Of a stretch of 64,000 bases of DNA, positions 26,730-35,234 are shown piece after piece. The translations under genes were made by a program, and so were the position numbers. The notes under the pieces are model-generated. The model was not told where the DNA came from and did not search any database. It worked only from the letters and a program-made list of their open reading frames with translations. The DNA comes from UBA10649 sp965227045 (GTDB lineage: Bacteria > Actinomycetota > Actinomycetes > S36-B12). Position 1 is the stretch's first letter. Each line of letters opens with the position of its first letter. Location of the stretch: NCBI GenBank assembly GCA_965227045.1, contig OZ245718.1:1736001-1800000 (forward strand), written 5' to 3'.

Positions 26730-27062
26730 GTGTCCATCCCCGTGCTTGACGTGTCGGCGTGCTGCCCGGCCGGACTGGCAACCCCGCTCGACCGTCAGAC
26801 GGCCGAGGACCTCGCGCATGTGCTCAAGGCGGTGGCCGACCCCACTCGGCTCCAGTTGCTGTCCCTCATCAAGTCCAGCCCGAACGCCGAGGCCTGCGTG
26901 TGCGACCTCACCGCGCCGTTGTCGTTGTCGCAGCCGACCGTCAGCCACCATCTGCGGGTGCTCACCGAGGCTGGACTTATCAGCCGGGAGACCCGCGGCA
27001 CGTGGGCCTGGTACTCGATCAACGACGATCGGCTCGAGGAACTCGCGTCGGTACTGCGCTAG
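26730..27062 (+). CDS. arsR: ArsR family arsenic-responsive repressor
   Basis: 110-residue winged-helix repressor. Recognition helix LSLSQPTVSHHLRVL, preceded by LKAVADPTRLQLLSLI. Cysteines are placed as in the Corynebacterium ArsR sensor: a CC pair at 11-12 (SACCPAG) and Cys56/Cys58 (EACVCDL), rather than the classical ELCVCDL-only site. GTG start directly after GGAGGG. Divergent from arsI-arsC-aqpS, which it presumably represses through the two operator copies. Confidence 0.93.
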   Translation: MSIPVLDVSACCPAGLATPLDRQTAEDLAHVLKAVADPTRLQLLSLIKSSPNAEACVCDLTAPLSLSQPTVSHHLRVLTEAGLISRETRGTWAWYSINDDRLEELASVLR

Positions 27063-27068
27063 GAGGCC

Positions 27069-28280
27069 CTAGTTGATACGCAGGTCGATGACCGTCACGG
27101 TCTCGCCCGCCTCGATTCTGGTGATGTCCTCGGGGATGACGATGAGCCCTTCCGCATGCGCCAGGCCGCCCATCACGTGCGAGCCCTGCCCGGTGCCCGT
27201 CGGCACGACGGCGCCCGAGGGAAGGAATCGGGCTCGCGCGAACTGCCTCTTGCCCGAAGGCGAGGTGAGGGCTTCGCCGCACTGGGCCTGCAGCTCAGGT
27301 CGCATGATGTCGGTGATACCGCGCATGCGACGGATGACCGGCCGAACGAAGTTCTCGAACGAGATGTAGCTGCTGACCGGATTGCCGGGCAGCGTGATGA
27401 TCGGCACGCGCTCCTCGCCGACGAACCCGTGGCCCTGCGGCATCCCGGGATTCATCGCGACCTTGACGAACTCGACCGTGCCCAGCGTGCTGAGGACGGT
27501 CTTCACCGTGTCGTAGGCACCCATGCTCACTCCCCCGCTGGTGAGGATCAGGTCGCAGCGATGGATCTGGTCCTCCACGGTCTCCATGAACAGTCGTTCG
27601 TCATCCATGATCGGGCCCACGCGGTATGCGTCGGCGCCAGCCTCGCGCGCAGCGGCGACCAGGAGGTAACTGTTGCTGTCGCTGATGAGGCCGTGCCGCA
27701 GGGGCAGCCCTGGCTCGACGAGCTCGGAGCCGGTGGAGATGACGGCGATCCGCGGGCGCGGGTGGACGAAGACGAGGCCGCACCCGACTGCCGCCAGAAT
27801 TGCCAGCTGACGCGCACCGATCAACGTGCCCTCCTCGAGCACGATCTCTCCGGCGACCACGTCCTCGGCTGCCCGCCGGATGTAGCCGCCGCGATCGACC
27901 GGCTGGCTGACGACGACGACATCCGTGCCGCCGTCCGTGCGCTCCACGGGCACGACGGCATCGGCACCCTCGGGCATGGGTGCGCCCGTCATGATGCGAA
28001 CGGCCGTGCCTGAGGCCACCACCTCGGTGGAGCGAAATCCGGCGGGAACGTCGTCGATGACCGTCAGGGTGACCGGGTTCGTTTCCGACGCGTTCGCGAT
28101 ATCCGACGCGACGACCGCGTAGCCGTCCATGGATGAGTTGTCGAAGGATGGCAACGGCCACGGCGCGGCAACATCGGCCGCGAGAACACAGCCGTGCGCC
28201 GACGACAGCGGCACTTCGATCGGCGACAGCACGCCAATTCCGGCGAGAATCCCGTCGCGGTAGTCATCGACGCTCAGCAC
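27069..28280 (-). CDS. moeA: Molybdopterin molybdenumtransferase MoeA
   Basis: Inserts molybdate into adenylylated molybdopterin. 403 residues from the GTG at 28280 (VLSVDDYRDGIL). Domain order as in MoeA: PSFDNSSMDGYAV near residue 40-52, IMTGAPMPEGADAVVPVE, PRIAVISTGSEL, ILTSGGVSMGAYD, LPGNPVSSYISF, and a C-terminal beta domain. TAGAGT lies seven bases before the GTG, so it may be leaderless. No other moa/mob/mod genes are in the window. Its stop is 6 bases from that of arsR. Confidence 0.94.
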   Translation of the reverse strand: MLSVDDYRDGILAGIGVLSPIEVPLSSAHGCVLAADVAAPWPLPSFDNSSMDGYAVVASDIANASETNPVTLTVIDDVPAGFRSTEVVASGTAVRIMTGAPMPEGADAVVPVERTDGGTDVVVVSQPVDRGGYIRRAAEDVVAGEIVLEEGTLIGARQLAILAAVGCGLVFVHPRPRIAVISTGSELVEPGLPLRHGLISDSNSYLLVAAAREAGADAYRVGPIMDDERLFMETVEDQIHRCDLILTSGGVSMGAYDTVKTVLSTLGTVEFVKVAMNPGMPQGHGFVGEERVPIITLPGNPVSSYISFENFVRPVIRRMRGITDIMRPELQAQCGEALTSPSGKRQFARARFLPSGAVVPTGTGQGSHVMGGLAHAEGLIVIPEDITRIEAGETVTVIDLRIN

Positions 28281-28287
28281 CCGAGCG

Positions 28288-28293
28288 ACTCTA
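28288..28293 (-). promoter_or_regulatory. Probable -10 of moeA
   Basis: TAGAGT seven bases before the GTG at 28280. Confidence 0.4.
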
Positions 28294-28302
28294 GGGCAAG
28301 GG

Positions 28303-28782
28303 TTACGGTGCGCGCTCGACCGAGTTCTTGACGCCCTTGGCACCCATGTTCACCACGAGCACCCGCACCGTGGTGTCGCCCTTGTTCGTCCCGTTGTGGA
28401 AGACGCCCTGAGCCTCCATCAGCGCGGTGCCCGCGGGGTACTCCTTCGTCACGCCGGCGTCGTACTCCACCGTGAGCGTGCCTTCGAGTATGTAGGCGTA
28501 CATCGGCGCCCCGTGCTTGTGGAATCCGGTCTCCTGACCGGGCTCCAGTGACACGATTGAACTGGAGATCTGGGCCGGCTTCTTCTTCGGGTACGTGATC
28601 GGCTGGTCGAGGATCGTGACCTGCTGCTTGTCGAGCAGCACCTGACTGCCCGCTGGCCCCGTGCTCCCCGATGGAGCCGGCCCGCTGCTCGATGCGTCCG
28701 ACCCGCCTCCGCATCCTGCAAGAAGGACGGTGGCCAGGCCCACCGCCACCGCCAGGCTGGCCCGCCGCTTCGTCGTGATCAT
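28303..28782 (-). CDS. Cupin-domain lipoprotein
   Basis: 159 residues from the ATG at 28782. Lipoprotein signal ends LLAGC (Cys about 24), then a Ser/Gly-rich spacer. Residues about 65-150 form a cupin: GFHKHGAPMYAYILEGTLTV carries the HxH...E metal-site pattern and GVFHNGTN the last His. Anchored outside the membrane; substrate unknown. Starts six bases after TATTGT. Separate from moeA (22 bases). Confidence 0.82.
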   Translation of the reverse strand: MITTKRRASLAVAVGLATVLLAGCGGGSDASSSGPAPSGSTGPAGSQVLLDKQQVTILDQPITYPKKKPAQISSSIVSLEPGQETGFHKHGAPMYAYILEGTLTVEYDAGVTKEYPAGTALMEAQGVFHNGTNKGDTTVRVLVVNMGAKGVKNSVERAP

Positions 28783-28788
28783 TTCGTA

Positions 28789-28794
28789 ACAATA
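28789..28794 (-). promoter_or_regulatory. -10 hexamer of the cupin lipoprotein gene
   Basis: TATTGT exactly six bases before the ATG at 28782. Confidence 0.5.
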
Positions 28795-28856
28795 CGTCGT
28801 GAACGGCGCCTGAACAGCGGATTGCGATGCACTGCTCGTAGGGCAGACTGCGCGGA

Positions 28857-29567
28857 GTGTCGGATCGCCTGAGTTTCCTGCGTCCCTCACGCACCGTGCC
28901 CGTCACCCGCTGGCGATCACAGTCGCGCTGGCGCACGCGGCCCACGACCTTCCTCATCCTCATCACGGGACTGTGGATCTTCGGCACGGGCGAGGCGATG
29001 CTCGTTGCGGCCGACCTTGGCGTCAGCCCGTGGACGGTCTTCGCGCAGGGACTGAGCGTCAAGCTCCCGATCACGATCGGCGAGGCGACGTTCCTCTTGA
29101 GCGCCGTGGTTCTACTGCTGTGGATCCCGCTACGAGAGCGACCGGGACTCGGCACCATCAGCAACGCGATACTCATCGCGCTGTCGCTCCAGGTCATGGT
29201 CACCGTGCTCCCGGAGCCGAGCAATGTGATCGTGCGGGTCGTCATGATGTTCGCCGGCATCGCGCTGATCGGCCTCGGTAGTGGGCTTTACCTCACCACG
29301 AACCTCGGCCCCGGTCCGCGTGATGGGTGGATGACGGGCATTCACATCAAGACCGGCTGGCCCATCGCTGTCGTGCGGCTGGGGATCGAGGCGGTCGTGC
29401 TCGTCATCGGCTGGTCGATCGGCGGAACGGTCGGTATCGGCACTGTCGCGTTCGCACTGCTGATCGGGCCTTCGGTCGGTTACGGACTGCGACTGGTCGG
29501 CCGCGTCGGCGGAGGCGCGCAACCAGCCGCCGTCAGCGACGAAGAGTTCCCCGAACTCGAGGCGTAG
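28857..29567 (+). CDS. YczE/YitT-like integral membrane protein
   Basis: 236 residues with five or six hydrophobic segments. The first carries LWIFGTGEAMLVAADLGVSPW and a repeat-like LTTNLGPGPRDGWMTG lies in the middle, both typical of the YczE/YyaS family (COG2364). Function not established; often linked to efflux or export. GTG start at 28857 with CAGACT seven bases upstream; a GTG 13 codons later is possible. Abuts the convergent VOC gene with no spacer. Confidence 0.78.
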   Translation: MSDRLSFLRPSRTVPVTRWRSQSRWRTRPTTFLILITGLWIFGTGEAMLVAADLGVSPWTVFAQGLSVKLPITIGEATFLLSAVVLLLWIPLRERPGLGTISNAILIALSLQVMVTVLPEPSNVIVRVVMMFAGIALIGLGSGLYLTTNLGPGPRDGWMTGIHIKTGWPIAVVRLGIEAVVLVIGWSIGGTVGIGTVAFALLIGPSVGYGLRLVGRVGGGAQPAAVSDEEFPELEA

Positions 29568-29972
29568 TCAGTCCTTCTTCGGTTCGCCCCGGTACGTGCC
29601 GAAGGACCACAGGTTGCCCTCGGGGTCGCGGAACGTGAAGTCCCGGCCGCCGTGGTCGGTGTCCTGCAGCGGCTTGAGGATCTCGGCGCCAGCGGCAACC
29701 ACGCGCGCGAACAACTGGTCCGCATCGTCGGTCACGACATACGCGGCCGACTGCCCCGGAGACTGCGGCCACGCATCCGAGTTCTCGCGAACTGAGCCCA
29801 GCATGACGCCGCCACCCAGTGGCCAGTCCAGCTGAGCGTGGTCGACGACATCGCCGTCACCGAACACCGCAGTCTCCGCAAAGCCCACGACGTCAACGAG
29901 AAAGCGAATCAGCGCACGCGCATTGGTAGCGCGAATGGACAGCCACACCTGTGGCGGGGGAACTGAGGTCAT
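29568..29972 (-). CDS. VOC (glyoxalase/bleomycin resistance-like) family protein
   Basis: 134 residues, single VOC module pair: LSIRATNARALIRFLVDVVGF at the N-terminus, SAAYVVTDDADQLFARVVAAGAEIL in the middle, and GRDFTFRDPEGNLWSFGTY at the end, the pattern of the PhnB/YdfO-like subgroup. Likely binds a metal; substrate unknown. Starts six bases after TAACTT, a hexamer that includes the stop codon of the helicase gene. Confidence 0.85.
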   Translation of the reverse strand: MTSVPPPQVWLSIRATNARALIRFLVDVVGFAETAVFGDGDVVDHAQLDWPLGGGVMLGSVRENSDAWPQSPGQSAAYVVTDDADQLFARVVAAGAEILKPLQDTDHGGRDFTFRDPEGNLWSFGTYRGEPKKD

Positions 29973-29978
29973 TCGACC

Positions 29979-29984
29979 AAGTTA
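29979..29984 (-). promoter_or_regulatory. -10 hexamer of the VOC gene
   Basis: TAACTT six bases before the ATG at 29972. Its TAA is the helicase stop codon. Confidence 0.5.
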
Positions 29985-31295
29985 GCGACTTTGGTGCTTG
30001 CGGGGCGCCGAGTTGCGACGCGGCTTGAAGTTCGACGACGGACGCTTGCCGTACGTCGCACCACGCGAGGCGGATGCGGAGACCGGTGCGATCCACGGGA
30101 CACCGGAAGGCTCGCGCGCGCCGGTGACATCGCTCAGCGTCTGATCGCCGGGGCGAACTCGCGCGACGCTCGGGTCGACGCCCGCGCGCTTGGTGAGCGA
30201 GGAGACCATGCGCTGCTGCTTCGGTGACGCGAGTGTGACCACCGTGCCGGACTCGCCCGCACGTGCGGTGCGACCAGCGCGGTGCAGGTAGTCCTTGGGG
30301 TCAGTCGGTGAGTCGACGTGGACGACGAGGCTGACGCCATCGACGTGGATGCCGCGGGCGGCGACGTCGGTGGCGACGAGCGCAGGGGTGTCGCCCTTGC
30401 GGAATGCGTCGAGGGTCCGCGTGCGGACCGCCTGCGTCTTGCCGCCGTGCAGAGCACCGACCGCGACGCCTTGGGCGGCGAGTTGACCGGCGAGGCGATC
30501 GACGCCGGCCTGGGTGCGCATGAAGAACAGTGTGCGTCCGTCGCGCGCGGCGATCTGCGCGGTGACGATGTCCTTGTCGGCGGGGTGCACGAGAAGAACG
30601 TGGTGATCCATGGTCGACACCTGCGCGTTGACCGGGTCGAGCGAGTGGGTCGCGGGGTTGCGCAGGTACATGCGCACCAGTGCGTCGACGTCGCCATCAA
30701 GGGTCGCACTGAACAGCAGGCGCTGACCCTTGGGCTTGGTCATGTCGAGGATCTCGCGGACGATCGGCATGAATCCCATGTCGGCCATCTGGTCGGCCTC
30801 GTCGAGAACGGTGATCGACACGTCAGACAGGTCGAGGTCACCGCGATTGACCAGGTCAACGAGGCGGCCGGGCGTCGCGACGACGACCGTGACGCCACGC
30901 TCCAGGCTGCGGATCTGCTTGGAGTAGGGCATTCCGCCGGCGATGAGGCGAACGTTGAGGTTCAGCGCGTGCGCGAGCGGGCTCAGCGCGTCGCTGACCT
31001 GCATCGCGAGTTCACGCGTGGGCACGAGGACCAGGCCGAGCGGACGCTTGGGCATGGCACGACGACCATCAAGGCGGGTCAGGAGCGCCAGGCCGAAAGC
31101 CAGGGTCTTGCCCGAGCCGGTCTGGCCGCGGCCGAGGATGTCGCGCCCGGCGATGGCGTCGGGAAGGGTCGCCACCTGGATCGGGAACGGCGAATCGATG
31201 CCGGCACGCTTCAGCGCGGGCACGAGGTTCGGGGAGATGCCCAGATCGCTGAACGAGAGGTCGGCGTCGGGCTGGGTGGTGGAGACGGCATGCAT
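29982..31295 (-). CDS. DEAD-box ATP-dependent RNA helicase
   Basis: 437 residues from the ATG at 31295. Motifs in order: Q motif FPIQVATLP, GQTGSGKT, PTRELA, TPGRLVD, DEAD (VLDEADQM), SAT (LFSATL), ATDVAARGIHV and HRAGRTARAG. Short basic C-terminal tail (KRPSSNFKPRRNSAPRKH) likely for RNA binding. RhlE/CshA-like roles in ribosome assembly or RNA decay are inferred. In-frame ATG at 31313 is an alternative start. Its upstream region (282 bases to the next gene) is long for this window. Confidence 0.93.
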   Translation of the reverse strand: MHAVSTTQPDADLSFSDLGISPNLVPALKRAGIDSPFPIQVATLPDAIAGRDILGRGQTGSGKTLAFGLALLTRLDGRRAMPKRPLGLVLVPTRELAMQVSDALSPLAHALNLNVRLIAGGMPYSKQIRSLERGVTVVVATPGRLVDLVNRGDLDLSDVSITVLDEADQMADMGFMPIVREILDMTKPKGQRLLFSATLDGDVDALVRMYLRNPATHSLDPVNAQVSTMDHHVLLVHPADKDIVTAQIAARDGRTLFFMRTQAGVDRLAGQLAAQGVAVGALHGGKTQAVRTRTLDAFRKGDTPALVATDVAARGIHVDGVSLVVHVDSPTDPKDYLHRAGRTARAGESGTVVTLASPKQQRMVSSLTKRAGVDPSVARVRPGDQTLSDVTGAREPSGVPWIAPVSASASRGATYGKRPSSNFKPRRNSAPRKHQSR

Positions 31296-31469
31296 CGTTA
31301 GACATCCATTCATGACGACTAGCGCGCCTTGAATGAGTGACCCGATATCGACCACGGAAGAAGCAAGACTCGCAAGCAGCGCATCAGCGCCTGATGATTG
31401 CCACTACGACGTAGCGACAGGTGAAGTGTACGGGCTTGTGCATGTTTTCACGAAATCGCCGTCGCCCAC

Positions 31470-31561
31470 CCGAATAGAACCGCCTCCCGGGTCAAATCGG
31501 GGTTTGGTGGCCGTTCCGGGCGTTGTTCTGCGGATTTGACCCGGGAGGCGGTTCAATTCGG
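31470..31561. repeat. Large inverted repeat (29-bp arms, one mismatch)
   Basis: Arms at 31470-31498 and 31533-31561 around a 34-base centre; 22 consecutive pairs are perfect (core CGCCTCCCGGG). It lies in the 282-base divergent space between the helicase and flippase-like genes, ending five bases before the flippase -10. The rest of this space (31296-31469) shows nothing else recognisable. Confidence 0.8.
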
Positions 31562-31565
31562 CGCC

Positions 31566-31571
31566 TAGAGT
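31566..31571 (+). promoter_or_regulatory. -10 hexamer of the flippase-like gene
   Basis: TAGAGT exactly six bases before the ATG at 31578. Confidence 0.5.
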
Positions 31572-31577
31572 GCGTGG

Positions 31578-32618
31578 ATGGCGACACCAATTGCGCAGAA
31601 GAAGCGCAGTCGTCGGACGACCATCATCGCCCTGATCGTCGGGGTCGCGGTGATGGCCGCGGTCTTCTTCTTCCTGTTCCCGCAGCTGGGCAACTACGAG
31701 CAGGCCTTCGAGCAACTCTCCCAGATTCCACTGCCGTGGATCACCGCCATCGTTGCGGCGGGCGTGCTGAACATTGCCGTCTATCCGTTCACCGCGATCG
31801 CCGCAATTCCCGGGCTCGCCTACCGCCACGCGTTCGTCGACCGTCAGGTCGGCTTCCTCATCAGCAATGTCATTCCCGGTGGCGGCGCGGTCGCGGTCGG
31901 CACGCAGTACTCGATCCTGTCGCGCTACGGCGTGTCTGCAGCAGCGGCTGCCGCCGCGGTCTCGGCAGATGCGATCTGGACCTACCTGATGGTCCTCGGA
32001 ACACCGGCGATCGCGGTACTACTGCTGTTCAGCATTGGTCGTTCGGCCGAGGGATACACGGTGACGGCGATCATCGGCCTGATCGTGGTCGCGATCTCGC
32101 TCCTCGGAATTTTCGCGGTGCTGCGCAGCCCGGAGTCCGCCGGACGAATCGGCGTCCGGCTGCAGCGTCCGGCAAACTGGCTCTGGCGACGACTGCGGCG
32201 CACACCTCCCGACGTCGAGGCCATGTTCCGGCAGTTCAACCTTCAGGCCAGCGCACTGGTCGCGACCAGGTGGCGAAGCCTGACGGCCACGAATGTCGCC
32301 GCGCAGATGGCTCCGTACGTCGTTCTCGTCGCCGCGCTCGCCGGTCTCGGAGCCTTCCCCGATGACGTCGGCTGGATCGAGGTGTTCGCCGCATACTCCA
32401 TTGCCCTGATTCTCACCAGCTTTCCGATCACTCCTGGCGGCCTCGGCACCGTCGATGCGGTGCTCGTCCTGCTCCTCACCAGATTCGGCGTCGACTCGTC
32501 AACGGCTATCGCTGCCGACCTCATCTGGCGACTCGTGTGGTTCCTGCCACAACTGCTCGCCGGACTTGTCGCCCTCGGTATCTTCACCTTCGACCAACGG
32601 AAGGGAAGGCGCGCATGA
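31578..32618 (+). CDS. Lysylphosphatidylglycerol synthase-type/UPF0104 flippase-like membrane protein
   Basis: 346 residues, about eight membrane segments. Family landmarks are ISNVIPGGGAVAVGTQY (about 95-112) and the C-terminal FPITPGGLGTVDAVLVLLL. This is the membrane domain of the AglD/MprF family without any catalytic domain; members are proposed to flip or bind polyprenyl or lipid substrates. Starts leaderless-like after TAGAGT. Translationally coupled (ATGA) to the phosphatase gene that follows. Confidence 0.82.
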   Translation: MATPIAQKKRSRRTTIIALIVGVAVMAAVFFFLFPQLGNYEQAFEQLSQIPLPWITAIVAAGVLNIAVYPFTAIAAIPGLAYRHAFVDRQVGFLISNVIPGGGAVAVGTQYSILSRYGVSAAAAAAAVSADAIWTYLMVLGTPAIAVLLLFSIGRSAEGYTVTAIIGLIVVAISLLGIFAVLRSPESAGRIGVRLQRPANWLWRRLRRTPPDVEAMFRQFNLQASALVATRWRSLTATNVAAQMAPYVVLVAALAGLGAFPDDVGWIEVFAAYSIALILTSFPITPGGLGTVDAVLVLLLTRFGVDSSTAIAADLIWRLVWFLPQLLAGLVALGIFTFDQRKGRRA

Positions 32619-33226
32619 GTTCGTCGCGCATCTGGCTGATCCGCCACGGCGAGACCGAGTGGAGTCGCGACGGCCGGCACACCGGCAGCACCGACCTTCC
32701 GCTCACGACGCGGGGCGAGGCCGAGGCCGACGCGGTTCGTGCGGAACTCACCGGCGTCGATCCTGGGCTCGTGCTGTGCAGTCCGCTGCTGCGTGCGCGC
32801 GACACCGCTGCGCGCGCCGGACTTGTTCCTGACGACTTCACTCCTGATCTCCTCGAGTGGGACTACGGACTGTGGGAAGGGCGCACGACCGCGCAGATCC
32901 GGGCCGACCTGCAGAACCCGACGTGGCTGATCTGGGACTTCCCCATTCCTCCGGGCGCAACTCCGGGAGAACAGCTCGACGACGTCGCCACTCGCGTCGA
33001 CCGCGTGATCGCGCGCTGCCAGCCGGTGCTCGACAGCGGACGTGACTGCGTGCTCGTCGCGCACGGCCACGTGCTGCGCATACTCACCGCGAGGTGGCTG
33101 GGTCAGCCTCCTATCGACGGCCGCCTCTACGCCCTGGACCCCGCGCGGCTGTCGGCCCTCGGATACGAGCACGAGACAAGGGTCATCCAGTACTGGAATG
33201 CCACCAGCGCGGAGCGAGCGATCTAG
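32615..33226 (+). CDS. Histidine phosphatase family protein (phosphoglycerate mutase-like)
   Basis: 203 residues from the ATG at 32615. Catalytic RHG in WLIRHGETEWSRDGRHTGSTDLPLT split by the active histidine at about 10, CSPLLRARDTA, EWDYGLWEGRTT (acid residue), and the second histidine in VLVAHGHVLRIL. Resembles broad-specificity acid phosphatases rather than true glycolytic mutases. Overlaps the flippase-like gene at ATGA, and shares a 4-base CTAG stop overlap with glpD. Confidence 0.9.
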   Translation: MSSSRIWLIRHGETEWSRDGRHTGSTDLPLTTRGEAEADAVRAELTGVDPGLVLCSPLLRARDTAARAGLVPDDFTPDLLEWDYGLWEGRTTAQIRADLQNPTWLIWDFPIPPGATPGEQLDDVATRVDRVIARCQPVLDSGRDCVLVAHGHVLRILTARWLGQPPIDGRLYALDPARLSALGYEHETRVIQYWNATSAERAI

Positions 33227-34917
33227 GCCCAGAGCGCACGCGTTGCCTCGCGGCGCAGTAGCTCGGTGCGGGCGAGCTGATCGCTGTCGGCACCGAGCAG
33301 CGGAGCGGCCCATCGCGCAACCGCCGCGATCTCGTCTGCCGTGATACCGCCGAGCGATCCGATGGTCATCCGCCGATCGATGAGATCCGACATCGTGCGC
33401 GCACCCTCCGCCTCGATCCCCCAGACGATCTGTGCGGCGATGTCGTAGACGCCCGGCCGGTCCGAGATGCGCGCGCCCAGAGCGGGTTCGCCGGCGACCA
33501 GCTGCAGGACATCCTCGGCGCGCGTTCCGTAGATCATGAGCAGCGACCTGACCACGTCGTCGGCGAGTCCGAGCGGGGACCACGTGCGCACGGCCGCGTC
33601 GATGAACGGGTCGGGATCGTCCGCCCATGCCCACGCCGAACTCACGGCCCCGTGGCGAGTGGATACGAGCGCACGCTCGCCGATGCGCCCGCCGCGTTCG
33701 AGCAGCCGCATCAAGTGCTCGGCCGTCGCGCGACCGGTCGTCCACTTGCCGCCGAGGATCGAGAACAGCCCGTCGTATCCCTCTGGTGCGTGGTCGTGGA
33801 TCTCGTGGCGTCGGCTTGCCCCGTAGGTATCGCCGGTACCCGCGGCAATGAGCGGCCGGACTCCGACCGTCGTGCCGATGACGTCGTCGACACTCACCGG
33901 CGCGATGCCGCTGGCAAGAGTCGCGTTGAGCGTGTCCAGGACTAGGCCGACGTCCGAGCGTGTCACGCGCGCATTGTCGACGGACTCGGTCATCGGAGTG
34001 TCTGTCGGGCCGACGAGAAGGCGGCCCATCCATGGCGAGACGATCACGTGACCGCCCGATGGTGCGCGCGCGAACACGGCATCGGCCTGCCTCATCCCAT
34101 CGATCGACGACAGCAGCACGTGCACGCCCTTGGACCGCAGGACGCGCACCGTGGAACGGATTCCCGCGAGCACCTCATCCACCCATGGCCCCGCCGCGTT
34201 GACGACGAGCGGCGCATTGACGGTCCGCGTGAAGCCATTCAGCATGTCGACCAGTCGGACGCCGGTCACAGGTCGGCCGCCGTCCTCACGCGTCTCGCCG
34301 AATTCCAGTCCGGTCGCGCGGCAGTAGTTGATCGCGGTCGCATCGGCCTCGATCGCCGTGAACAAGAACTCGAGCAGCAACCGTTCGGGGAAGAGATTCA
34401 ACGTGTCGTAGTACGCCCACGCGCCGCGCAACCCGTCCGTGTTCAACCACGGCACATCCCGCGAGACGACCGACTTCGACAGCCAGCCCGATCTCGGAAT
34501 CCGCAGGGACGTGGGCACATCGCGATTGCGGTCGTACGCAAGGCTGCCGTACAGCCCGACGCCGAGTCCGAGAACTGGAGCGCCTGGTTTGCTCCATTCC
34601 CAGGCCGGCATGAGGAATCGCTGCTGACGGACCAGGTGCGGCGCCGCGAGCGCGAGGATCCGCCGCTCCCTCAGGCTTTCGCGGACGACCGCGACCTCGA
34701 GGTTCTCCAGATAGCGGATGCCGCCGTGGATGTACTTGGTCGTTGCGGACGACGTGCCCGAGCCGAAGTCACCCTTGTCGACGAGAAGGACGGACATGCC
34801 CGCGGCGCTGGCCTCGCGGGCGACGCACACTCCGGTGATGCCCCCGCCGATCACGATCATGTCGAAGGCGGTCTCATCGAGGACGGCCAGTTCTCGCACG
34901 CCTCCCACGGTGTGCAT
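33223..34917 (-). CDS. glpD: Aerobic glycerol-3-phosphate dehydrogenase
   Basis: FAD enzyme oxidising glycerol-3-phosphate to dihydroxyacetone phosphate and passing electrons to quinone, at the membrane. 564 residues from the ATG at 34917 (AGGAG about ten bases upstream). FAD motif FDMIVIGGGITGVCVAREA, then GDFGSGTSSATTKYIHGGIRYLE, NAAGPWVDE, and FSILGGKWTTGRATAEHL; C-terminal DAO domain present. Longer upstream frames overlap a small divergent gene and lack similarity. No glpF or glpK nearby. Confidence 0.93.
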   Translation of the reverse strand: MHTVGGVRELAVLDETAFDMIVIGGGITGVCVAREASAAGMSVLLVDKGDFGSGTSSATTKYIHGGIRYLENLEVAVVRESLRERRILALAAPHLVRQQRFLMPAWEWSKPGAPVLGLGVGLYGSLAYDRNRDVPTSLRIPRSGWLSKSVVSRDVPWLNTDGLRGAWAYYDTLNLFPERLLLEFLFTAIEADATAINYCRATGLEFGETREDGGRPVTGVRLVDMLNGFTRTVNAPLVVNAAGPWVDEVLAGIRSTVRVLRSKGVHVLLSSIDGMRQADAVFARAPSGGHVIVSPWMGRLLVGPTDTPMTESVDNARVTRSDVGLVLDTLNATLASGIAPVSVDDVIGTTVGVRPLIAAGTGDTYGASRRHEIHDHAPEGYDGLFSILGGKWTTGRATAEHLMRLLERGGRIGERALVSTRHGAVSSAWAWADDPDPFIDAAVRTWSPLGLADDVVRSLLMIYGTRAEDVLQLVAGEPALGARISDRPGVYDIAAQIVWGIEAEGARTMSDLIDRRMTIGSLGGITADEIAAVARWAAPLLGADSDQLARTELLRREATRALWA

Positions 34918-34966
34918 GCCGGCATCACTCCTCCCCGCCAGTCTAGGTCGGTGGGAGGATCCGGTC

Positions 34967-35176
34967 ATGAACGACGAAGCCACCCGCCGGCAGCTGCGGT
35001 TCTCCCTCTTCCTCCAGAGTTTCGCGATCGTGATGCTGGGCGCCGCGGCGGGAGTGCGCCTCTTCGCCTTCGGCTTCGACGCGGTGACTGCCGTACTCCT
35101 CGTTGCCCTGCTCGTCGTCATCGCGGCGACGGGATACACGTGGACGAAGATGCGGTCGATTCAGATTAGCGAATAG
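34967..35176 (+). CDS. Small two-TM membrane protein (69 residues)
   Basis: Starts MNDEATRRQLRFSLFLQSFA with GGGAGG seven bases upstream. Two hydrophobic helices (about 14-35 and 40-60) joined by a short loop, ending TKMRSIQISE. No known domain. Divergent from glpD. Its stop codon (TAG, 35174-35176) is the first three bases of the hairpin that precedes the DUF6421 gene. Confidence 0.7.
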   Translation: MNDEATRRQLRFSLFLQSFAIVMLGAAAGVRLFAFGFDAVTAVLLVALLVVIAATGYTWTKMRSIQISE

Positions 35177-35221
35177 GGATTTTCTACTGTCTGTTACCCT
35201 CTGGACAGTAGAAAATCCCTA
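35174..35221. promoter_or_regulatory. Perfect 18-bp hairpin before the DUF6421 operon
   Basis: Arm TAGGGATTTTCTACTGTC at 35174-35191 pairs without mismatch with 35204-35221; the loop is 12 bases. AT-rich in a GC-rich region. The ribosome site GGAGTAGAG begins five bases after it and the ATG is at 35235. Likely an operator or an mRNA control element rather than a terminator (no T run on either strand). Confidence 0.72.
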
Positions 35222-35234
35222 AATCGGAGTAGAG

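Noticed and set aside
32243..34033. A 596-codon minus-strand frame across the flippase, phosphatase and glpD genes
   Set aside because: It is antisense or out of frame to three well-supported genes, and its translation is rich in Arg/Gly/His without domain features.
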